Assembly: GCA_016932295.1 (NCBI GenBank)
Contig: JAFGDC010000280.1
Location: 1 to 12,122, forward strand
DNA: 12,122 nucleotides
Direction of reading: 5' to 3'
Source of the DNA: a candidate division CSSED10-310 bacterium
GTDB taxonomy: Bacteria; CSSED10-310; JAFGDC01
The notes beneath the pieces are model-generated. The model ran no database searches and was not told the origin of the DNA. It was given only the letters and a program-made list of their open reading frames with translations. Position 1 is the stretch's first letter; every line of letters starts with the position of its first letter. The position numbers were made by a program, and so were the translations under genes. Shown one piece after another: positions 6,292-12,122 of this stretch.

Positions 6292-7713
6292 ATGAAGGTC
6301 AGCCTCATCAATACGCCGCTCGATCTGAAGCAGCTCAAGGGTTTGCGAACCGCCGTCCTCCATACCCTGTTCTACAACTCCGCCCCTCTCGGTCTGGCAT
6401 CACTGGGCGCCGTGCTGCTGGAGGCCGGCCATCAACCCTACCTGATCGACGCGCTGGTGGAACAACTGAACTTCCAGGGAGTGATCAGGCGACTTGCGGC
6501 ACAACATCCTGACCTGGTGGGCATCTCCGCCACCTCCATCGGCTACCACGGCGCTGTCCTCATGGCGGCGGCCATCAAACAATGGCGGCCGCGCCTGCCG
6601 GTGCTTATCGGCGGCCCGCACGTATCCGCCAATCCCGAGGACACCCTGCATGAGCGGGTCTTCGATTTCGGCTTCATCGGCGAAGGCGAGCAGTCCCTGC
6701 TGGAATTCATCGACACCTACGACCGCGGCGGCGACGCCGGAACGGTTGACGGACTTGTCTGGCGCAGGAACGGCACCATCCTGAAAAACCATCCGCGCCG
6801 CCCCATCGCCAACCTGGACAGCCTGCCCATGCCTGCCCGTCACCTGCTGCCCATCCACCGCTACCGGCCGGTTCCGGTCGATGCGCGGGAGCTGCCCAAA
6901 CTCACCCTGATGAGTTCGCGTGGCTGTCCGTTCGGCTGTATATTCTGTGATAAATCCGTATTCGGTCGCACCTACCGGATGTTCAGCGCACGCCGCGTGG
7001 TGGACGAGATGGAGGCGCTGGTGCATGACTACGGCGCCAGGGATTTCGCGTTCCTCGATTCCCTTTTCAACCTCTCGATCGAGAGGGTGCACGACATTCT
7101 GGACGAGATGGAACGACGCCGGCTCGGGGTCGGGTGGTCCTGTTCGGTGCGGGTGGACGCACTGGACCGGCCCCTGCTGGAACGAATGAAACGCAACGGC
7201 TGCTGGCGGGTGCGCATCGGCATTGAAAGCGGCCATCCGGAGGTGCTGGCTTCGATCCGGAAAGGCATCACCCTCGACCAGGTGCGCCGGGTGACCGCCT
7301 GGGCGGATGAACTCGACATGCAGCCCAAGGCCTTCTTCATCATCGGACACTTCACCGACACTCCGGACACCATCCGGTCCAGCATCCGGTTCGCCTGCTC
7401 CATTCCCCTCAAGGATATCACCGTGCAGATCAACACCACCCTGAGAAACACCATCCAATGGGAGGAGTATGCCAGGCACGGCCGCATCATCGAGGATCGC
7501 GCCGACCAGTATTCCTTCTGGCAGCCCATGTTCGTCCCCAGCGGCATGACCGCCCCGCAACTGACACGGCTGCACAGCCGGTTCTACCGCGCCTTCTATC
7601 TCAGACCATCCCTGATCAGACGCCATCTGCGCGCAATGCGCTCGTGGCGCGACATCCTGGTGTACCTCAACGCCATCAGGCTGCCCCTGAGCCTTTTTTT
7701 CCACCGCGCCTGA
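6292..7713 (+). CDS. B12-binding-domain radical SAM protein (second of a pair)
   Basis: This 473-residue protein begins directly in the cobalamin-binding fold (MKVSLINTPLDL). The fold continues with PLGLASLGAVLLEAGHQPYLID (32-53), PDLVGISATSIGYHG (73-87), LPVLIGGPHVSANPE (102-116) and FDFGFIGEGEQSLLEFI (124-140). The radical SAM core starts at LMSSRGCPFGCIFCDKS, with Cys212, 216 and 219 as the CX3CX2C cluster ligands. RIGIESGHPEVLASIRKGIT matches the SAM-contacting strand of the Elp3/MiaB-like barrel. IIGHFTDTPDTIRSSIRFA follows, the usual 'G.PGET' region but without its normal residues. Homology to the preceding gene runs through both domains (GG.H....., IGEGE, R.PIA.LD.), so the two are ancient paralogues. 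The tail is basic and hydrophobic (RRHLRAMRSWRDILVYLNAIRLPLSLFF), suggesting membrane association. The reaction is unknown; radical methylation or cyclisation of a lipid-like or secondary metabolite is plausible. The stop lies 20 bp from the convergent protease gene. Confidence 0.92.
   Translation: MKVSLINTPLDLKQLKGLRTAVLHTLFYNSAPLGLASLGAVLLEAGHQPYLIDALVEQLNFQGVIRRLAAQHPDLVGISATSIGYHGAVLMAAAIKQWRPRLPVLIGGPHVSANPEDTLHERVFDFGFIGEGEQSLLEFIDTYDRGGDAGTVDGLVWRRNGTILKNHPRRPIANLDSLPMPARHLLPIHRYRPVPVDARELPKLTLMSSRGCPFGCIFCDKSVFGRTYRMFSARRVVDEMEALVHDYGARDFAFLDSLFNLSIERVHDILDEMERRRLGVGWSCSVRVDALDRPLLERMKRNGCWRVRIGIESGHPEVLASIRKGITLDQVRRVTAWADELDMQPKAFFIIGHFTDTPDTIRSSIRFACSIPLKDITVQINTTLRNTIQWEEYARHGRIIEDRADQYSFWQPMFVPSGMTAPQLTRLHSRFYRAFYLRPSLIRRHLRAMRSWRDILVYLNAIRLPLSLFFHRA
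7678..7700 (+). terminator. Weak intrinsic-terminator-like hairpin inside the 3' end of the radical SAM gene
   Basis: AGGCT (7678-7682) and AGCCT (7690-7694) can form a 5 bp stem with a 7 nt loop, followed directly by a run of seven T (7694-7700). It lies within the last codons, 10 nt before the stop. With only 20 bp left before the convergent gene, placing a terminator in the coding end is economical. The stem is short, so the call is tentative. Confidence 0.35.
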
Positions 7714-7733
7714 ACCGCCCCCCGCCGCTCAGG

Positions 7734-10700
7734 TCATTCCGGCGCTGATGACGGCCCCGCCGCGTTCGCCGCCGCGTCCCTGTCCGACAACAATGCGATA
7801 ACCAGGGCTGGCAGCAGGCAGAGCAGGAGAAGAAACAACCCCTGCCGGCGCCAGCAGGGGGTGGACTGCCCGAGGAGGAATCCGATCTTGTCCCAGGCCA
7901 TGAATATCAAGGGTGCGATGGTCATGGCCAGGAGATTGCGGCGGATGAGGCGGGGCAGCACGGTCACAGCCATGAACGCGAATCCAAGGTTGCGGGCGGT
8001 CAGCAGGGCGGCAGCCGATGCCGATTGAGCCTCGACGCCGGCAGTGGCGACGGCCATGACGGCGAGACCGGCGACCAGCCAGAACCGCCGCCCGGGAGAC
8101 GAGGCATGGATCGCCAATAGCGCGCACAGGACAGCAACCACCGGCACTCCCACCTGGATCATGCCGGAAAAGTAACCGACGGCCGGAATACAATCAGCCA
8201 GAGGTCCCTGATCGATGATCGGGACTGACCGCACGGGCGCGTTCACGCACTCGATGATGTACTGCCACAGCCGCCACCAGCCGAGGGAAAGCAGTCCCGC
8301 CCCCGCGCCGGCCGCCGCGCCGTCCAGGAGATAGCTCCGCCGCCGGCATCGGACCGCCAGCCCGCCGCCGGCGCCGCGAATACCCCAGAGCACGCTCACC
8401 GCGCTCAACAGCAGGAAGATCCCCACAAAAAGGAGCGCCAGGTTGATGCACATACCCATGACCAGATTGACCTGAAACGATCGCAGTGGTTCTGTGGTAT
8501 CGTATTGCAGCATGGTTCCCGGCAGGCCCACCAGATCACCCAACAACCCCGCGGCAGCCATCGCAACGGCGGCCGGCAGCGCCGCCGTCCATCGTATCCG
8601 GTTCTTCACCAGCGCGTTGAAGAAGGAGAAGACCAGCACCACCATGCCGGCGGAGATCACCAGGACCTGCACCATCTGGAAGAGCAGCGTGCGCAGGGAC
8701 GTTTTCTGTTGCTCCCTCTGCCAGTCCTCAGGCACCCTGAGGGCGCAGCGGTAGTCCACCGGTTCGGCACCCTGCACGGTCAGTTGCTGGACATGATACG
8801 CCTTGCCACCCAGCGGCTCCTTGCCTCGCCAGAGCAACCGCCAGTCACTGCGGTTGGGATGCCGCAATTGTTCCGTTTCAAACAACTCGTACCCATCCAG
8901 CGAACGATGCAGCACCCCGGTGATGTGGTCGACTCCCAGTGCGACCGCCTGAGCGCGGGACAGATCATCACCCTCCGCAATATCCGGAATGACATGATCG
9001 AGACTCAACATCACCCCGTCAGGCGCCAGTACCACGCTCCATTCCTCCCGTTCCAGAGAGCGGAAGCACCTGACGCGCCAGTAGTAGCCGGCAGACACTC
9101 CCGCCAGGCGCCGGTAGGCCTCCTCTGTCCCCAACTGGTCGCGCAGATACTTGTAGGCCATGCCGCCGTCGGTCCGCAAAGCGCCGGTCGCCATGACGAA
9201 CCGCTCGCGATCCGCGACCCGGGCCAGCACCTCTCCGGCTCTATCCCGGATCCGTTGCCGCGGTTCCCGCAACTGAATGAAATCACCGTAGTACCGGACG
9301 GGACACAGCCAGATCAGGAGCGCGCCCGTGCCGGCCAGGAGCATTCCCGCCAGGCGTGCCCGGCGGGACAGGGGCGTATAGACGAGCCGCGCCGCCTGGC
9401 GGGATTCCTTGACAGGCGGCTCCCAGGCCAGCGCCTGTGGCGGCGGGGTCTCATTGAGCAGTTCGGGCGCATCTTCGAACCGCCCGTTGCGGCGATAGGA
9501 CCACACCGCATAGCCGAGAAGCGGCAGCAGGATACCCAGGCTCAACATGCCGCTCATGACGTGAAATGGGTCAGCGGAACGGAACAGGAACATACCCATG
9601 AACCCCGCATCCACCACGTAATGCCATATCAGGCAGGCGATTATGCCGAACCGAAGGAAAAGCAAGCCGGCCAGCACACCCATCACCCCAACCTCCACGC
9701 CGCGAATCCAGGATGGCTCCTGCGGATAATTGGAATGCAGGAATCCCCACAGAAACGCCGGGATGAGCACCGCCAGGATATCGGATTTCAGGTATTTTTT
9801 AAGAAACGAAATGGCGAACAACCGGAACATGAATTCCTCGGTCAGGGAGGCGGAAACGCTTATGGTAACGGGGAAGACAACCGGTAAAAAGGTGCTCAGC
9901 AGGTCAGAATACTGGACCTCCATGGGCACCCAGGCGCCAAGACGCTTGCCGACCAGGTAGAACATGACGATGTAGCCCACCATCGCCATGGCGAACGAAT
10001 AACCGGCGATGGGCGCAAGCAGCGCCTCCCTGCTCCTCCAGCCACGCCGGCTGAAGAACCGGTCGAACCGCTGCCGCGCGGGGAACAGTTCCCGGTACAG
10101 GCTTTCCCCCACCGCCGCCAGCGCGAAGACCATGAAGCCGTTGACGATGGCGGACACCACCGCCGACAGCAGCAACCGCACCACGTAACTGCCGTAGGGC
10201 TGCGTCGTGGGATAGTAGCTCAATTCGAGAGGCAGCGCGTTGACATTCATCACCAGGTACAACGCGGACATGAGCAGGCTGAACAACACCGCCGGCTTCC
10301 AGTTCAAATCCCGGCGTTGATAGCGCAGCAGAAAAATGAACACCGCGCCCAGGCCCAACGGCAGACTCAGGGTGGTGGCCAGAATGGTAAGCATCTGGTT
10401 GCGGGAACGCATGGTTCGATAGTCCCGCAGCCAGGACTTGGGTGGCTTTACATACTGCCTGTAGCCGCCCGGCGAAGCACCCTGCACGTACACTTCCAGG
10501 CGGTAGACGGCGCCGGCCAGGGCAAAATTCCTGCGCTCAAACGTGAATGTATAATCAATGCGAGCCGGCCGCCGCTCGACCGCAACCTCCACTTCCCTGT
10601 ACACCGCGGCATCCAACTCCTCGGTCACCGACAGGAATTCATCGGCCACGGCGCGAGCCGCGGACTCATCCAGAGATGCCCCCGGGGCATCCTCCGGCAA

Positions 10701-11105
10701 CAGGTGCCGGAATCCCACCAGGTAACCGCCGGGACTGATCTGCGCGGTGAATTCTTCCGCCTGCAGCGGCTTGAACCACCGCACCCGCCACCACCACACC
10801 TCGACACCCCGCGCCAGAAACTGCTCTACATCTTCAGAAGCCAGGTTCTTCTGGATGAACATGAGCGCGGTTTCATCCGTTTCGAAGACCGCCACCCGCT
10901 TGTGATTGGCCGGATCGAAGCCGCTGCGGGCCATGGCCTCGCGGCCGAGACGGAAGGCTGCATCGCGATCGGCGATGAATGCTATCGACGCCTGCGGAAA
11001 CGCTTCCGAGTAAAACACCAGGGAAAGCGACAGTCCGATCGCACCGACCAGTATCAGGCTCCCGATACTCAGTTTATCCCGTCTTCCCAGGCGGCCGGCG
11101 GCCAT
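7734..11105 (-). CDS. Giant CPBP-family intramembrane protease with internal duplication
   Basis: This 1123-residue polytopic membrane protein has about 20 hydrophobic segments. The first half has a membrane anchor (about 14-32), a PepSY-like extracytoplasmic domain (about 40-235), a membrane bundle (239-332) and a CPBP (Abi/Rce1-like) domain at about 365-535. That domain holds all three protease motifs: EEFMFR (Glu423, Glu424, Arg428), FLWGFLH (His457) and HYVVD (His495, Asp499). The second half (about 585-1110) repeats the plan: anchor, PepSY-like domain (610-800) and membrane bundle. Matches keep a constant offset of 570 residues (VQGA 207/777, TTQP/TTEP 300/870, WRVR 106/676), but the second CPBP-like region lacks the Glu, Arg and His residues. 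CPBP proteases cleave within the membrane (Rce1, MroQ). Substrate is unknown. ATG 11105 is chosen because GGGAGG lies 7 nt upstream; ATG 11111 is only 1 nt from that site, and longer frames have no site. The gene diverges from the one at 11412. Confidence 0.88.
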   Translation of the reverse strand: MAAGRLGRRDKLSIGSLILVGAIGLSLSLVFYSEAFPQASIAFIADRDAAFRLGREAMARSGFDPANHKRVAVFETDETALMFIQKNLASEDVEQFLARGVEVWWWRVRWFKPLQAEEFTAQISPGGYLVGFRHLLPEDAPGASLDESAARAVADEFLSVTEELDAAVYREVEVAVERRPARIDYTFTFERRNFALAGAVYRLEVYVQGASPGGYRQYVKPPKSWLRDYRTMRSRNQMLTILATTLSLPLGLGAVFIFLLRYQRRDLNWKPAVLFSLLMSALYLVMNVNALPLELSYYPTTQPYGSYVVRLLLSAVVSAIVNGFMVFALAAVGESLYRELFPARQRFDRFFSRRGWRSREALLAPIAGYSFAMAMVGYIVMFYLVGKRLGAWVPMEVQYSDLLSTFLPVVFPVTISVSASLTEEFMFRLFAISFLKKYLKSDILAVLIPAFLWGFLHSNYPQEPSWIRGVEVGVMGVLAGLLFLRFGIIACLIWHYVVDAGFMGMFLFRSADPFHVMSGMLSLGILLPLLGYAVWSYRRNGRFEDAPELLNETPPPQALAWEPPVKESRQAARLVYTPLSRRARLAGMLLAGTGALLIWLCPVRYYGDFIQLREPRQRIRDRAGEVLARVADRERFVMATGALRTDGGMAYKYLRDQLGTEEAYRRLAGVSAGYYWRVRCFRSLEREEWSVVLAPDGVMLSLDHVIPDIAEGDDLSRAQAVALGVDHITGVLHRSLDGYELFETEQLRHPNRSDWRLLWRGKEPLGGKAYHVQQLTVQGAEPVDYRCALRVPEDWQREQQKTSLRTLLFQMVQVLVISAGMVVLVFSFFNALVKNRIRWTAALPAAVAMAAAGLLGDLVGLPGTMLQYDTTEPLRSFQVNLVMGMCINLALLFVGIFLLLSAVSVLWGIRGAGGGLAVRCRRRSYLLDGAAAGAGAGLLSLGWWRLWQYIIECVNAPVRSVPIIDQGPLADCIPAVGYFSGMIQVGVPVVAVLCALLAIHASSPGRRFWLVAGLAVMAVATAGVEAQSASAAALLTARNLGFAFMAVTVLPRLIRRNLLAMTIAPLIFMAWDKIGFLLGQSTPCWRRQGLFLLLLCLLPALVIALLSDRDAAANAAGPSSAPE

Positions 11106-11112
11106 GTGCATA

Positions 11113-11118
11113 CCTCCC
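11113..11118 (-). promoter_or_regulatory. Ribosome binding site that sets the start of the CPBP protease
   Basis: Read on the minus strand this is GGGAGG, 7 nt before ATG 11105 and only 1 nt before ATG 11111. Spacing favours the downstream ATG. Confidence 0.75.
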
Positions 11119-11329
11119 GAACGGCAATCCAGTCCTACTCCCGGCGTTGCCGTATTGTCGCACAAGTCGGGCGGTTTTGCAGGAGCAAACCATGGTGGCG
11201 TCGAGACGGGACAGCGCCGGGATTGCACCGCCCCGCCCCCGCATCACGAGTGGAGACCGCCAGGGCGTGGTTCGATGACCGGCGCACCGCACCAGGTGCC
11301 GACCTGCATCCGAAGCCAGCGATACCCCC

Positions 11330-11357
11330 TTGGCATTCATCCTTTTCATGGTAAAGT
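11330..11357 (+). promoter_or_regulatory. Candidate sigma70-type promoter for the 211-residue gene
   Basis: TTGGCA (11330-11335, five of six consensus bases) and TAAAGT (11352-11357, four of six) are 16 nt apart. Transcription would begin near 11364, giving a leader of just under 50 nt. The area is locally AT-rich compared with its surroundings. Confidence 0.5.
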
Positions 11358-11411
11358 GGGCGGACCGGATACCGGGGCCTGCACACCGGCGGCCGGACGC
11401 GGGAGGAAGGC

Positions 11412-12047
11412 ATGAACATCGGTTCCATACTCGGTCGTTATGGACTGGCTCCTGAAGAGCTGCGCTACGCGGAGATCATGATCAACGGACTGCGCAAGGA
11501 AATCGGGCTGCTGCTCCTGCCCGCGGCCATGGCCAGGGTGCTGTCGCTGAGCCAGCGGCCGGCGCCGGTCCGAACCGATTTCGATACGGCTGATGAGTAT
11601 CACCTGGCGGAACTGGAGCATCGCTACGCGCCGCTCGTTCCCGCTCACGCCGCCATCGCCGGCCAGAGAGGCGTGGCCGCCGCTGACCGCGTGGTGGGCG
11701 ATATGCTGGTGGAAATCGCCGTGCTGCACGGCCGCGATACCTATCCACCGGTCACGGGGGAGACTGACTACGGCAGGTTCCTCGAGATCATGGCAGCCGA
11801 CAAGGCGGCCGATCCCTACATGCGGGCCCGACCGGAATTGGCGGAAGGGGAACTTCGCCTGCGAGTGGATCGATGTCTGTACATAGAAGCCGTGGAACGT
11901 ATCGGGCTGTCATCTCTGGTCCCGCGCATGTGCGACACCTATGAAGCCTACTGCGAAGCCTGCCAGCCATTAGTGGAGGCATTCCTGGTCAGAGCCATGG
12001 GGCGGGGCGATCATGACTGCCTGTTCGGTTACCGCCGGCGGCGGTGA
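11412..12047 (+). CDS. Putative L-2-amino-thiazoline-4-carboxylic acid hydrolase-family protein
   Basis: This soluble 211-residue protein is preceded by a strong ribosome site (GGAGGAAGG ending 1 nt before ATG; its GGAGG core is 5 nt away). The N-terminal 130 residues are helical and unrecognised (RYAEIMINGLRKEIGLLLLPAAMARVL resembles an amphipathic helix pair). The C-terminal third carries the pattern I associate with the ATC hydrolase family: R-V-D-R-C-L-Y-I-E-A (151-160), PRMCDTYEAYCEAC with Cys174, Asp175, Cys181 and Cys184, and a final GDHDCLFGYR (199-208), like the GD..C.F ending of that family. Named members open the thiazoline ring in bacterial L-cysteine synthesis from D,L-ATC, but most homologues are uncharacterised. 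The assignment rests on remembered motif shape, not a search. The alternative is a V4R-like small-molecule-binding protein, which shares the GD..C ending. A 7 bp gap separates its stop from the convergent gene on the right. Confidence 0.6.
   Translation: MNIGSILGRYGLAPEELRYAEIMINGLRKEIGLLLLPAAMARVLSLSQRPAPVRTDFDTADEYHLAELEHRYAPLVPAHAAIAGQRGVAAADRVVGDMLVEIAVLHGRDTYPPVTGETDYGRFLEIMAADKAADPYMRARPELAEGELRLRVDRCLYIEAVERIGLSSLVPRMCDTYEAYCEACQPLVEAFLVRAMGRGDHDCLFGYRRRR
12031..12045. repeat. Inverted repeat at the 3' end of the 211-residue gene
   Basis: ACCGCC-GGC-GGCGGT forms a perfect 6 bp stem with a 3 nt loop, overlapping the Arg codons and the stop. No T-run follows on either strand, so it is not a standard intrinsic terminator, though it sits between convergent genes. 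Confidence 0.4.
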
Positions 12048-12054
12048 CGGGTAC

Positions 12055-12122
12055 TCAGATCCTGAACACGTAGAATCCGTCCGGTAGCTCCCACCTCGCC
12101 GCCATCAGTTCGTCCAGCACCG
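12055..12122 (-). CDS. C-terminal fragment of an unidentified protein (start outside window)
   Basis: Reading leftward from the window edge, a frame of 21 codons ends VLDELMAARWELPDGFYVFRI followed by TGA (12057-12055). Residue make-up and GC-rich third positions look like real coding sequence, and a tail-to-tail arrangement with the preceding gene fits this window's style. It is too short to assign a family. Confidence 0.5.
   Translation of the reverse strand, partial: VLDELMAARWELPDGFYVFRI

Larger units (their letters stand above)
11106..11411. other. 306 bp divergent intergenic region
   Basis: The region lies between the divergent protease gene (minus) and the 211-residue gene (plus). 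Short frames on both strands have Arg/Pro-rich products without family features, so no gene is called. The right half carries a candidate promoter for the plus-strand gene. For the protease I see only a GACAAT-like -10 without a good -35. Confidence 0.5.

Noticed and set aside
6400..7704. A 434-residue minus-strand frame opposite the second radical SAM gene
   Set aside because: The plus strand carries the CX3CX2C and cobalamin motifs; the antisense product has no recognisable domain.
8505..9887. A 460-residue plus-strand frame opposite the CPBP protease
   Set aside because: It is wholly antisense to the duplicated membrane protein, whose motifs and self-similarity show which strand is coding. 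The product is Gln/His/Arg-rich low-complexity sequence.
10317..11354. A 345-residue plus-strand frame opposite the protease N-terminus
   Set aside because: It overlaps the well-supported minus-strand start and ribosome site, and its product is Arg/His/Gln-rich without family features.

Overview
The window is GC-rich bacterial chromosomal DNA with densely packed genes on both strands. I see no tRNA, rRNA, CRISPR array, transposase or phage gene. A group 3/4 ECF-type sigma factor with a membrane partner, B12-type radical SAM enzymes, a CPBP intramembrane protease and GGAGG-type ribosome sites point to a Gram-negative-style bacterium. A deep-branching, possibly metagenome-derived lineage (Acidobacteria-, Latescibacteria- or Planctomycetes-like) is a guess that the sequence cannot settle.

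Layout, left to right. (1) 2-976 (+): a GT2-family glycosyltransferase whose N-terminus lies outside the window. It converges tail to tail, across a 6 bp gap, with (2) a two-gene minus-strand operon: an ECF-like sigma factor (2653-3285) and, overlapping it by 4 bp, a single-pass membrane protein with an FG-GAP-like exported part (983-2656), which is the likely anti-sigma or sensor partner. (3) 3415-4188 (-): exodeoxyribonuclease III with all catalytic motifs intact. (4) A 452 bp gene-free divergent region (4189-4640) with a short direct repeat. (5) 4641-6200 and 6292-7713 (+): two homologous cobalamin-binding-domain radical SAM enzymes, the second with its own candidate promoter. (6) 7734-11105 (-): a giant polytopic CPBP intramembrane protease of 1123 residues. 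It is built from two tandemly duplicated halves, of which only the first keeps the protease residues. (7) 11106-11411: a divergent intergenic region with a sigma70-like promoter facing right. (8) 11412-12047 (+): a small Cys-containing protein resembling the L-2-amino-thiazoline-4-carboxylic acid hydrolase family. (9) 12055-12122 (-): the last 21 codons of a further gene running in from the right.

The genes do not form one pathway. The sigma/membrane-protein pair looks like a signal-transduction module. The glycosyltransferase and radical SAM enzymes could belong to cell-envelope or secondary metabolism, but nothing here fixes a substrate. The most unusual element is the duplicated CPBP protein: two PepSY-like extracytoplasmic domains and two membrane bundles line up at a constant offset of about 570 residues, with one protease site active-looking and the other eroded. 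The second most unusual is the sigma partner, which carries no zinc anti-sigma motif and instead has an FG-GAP-like sensor-type region.
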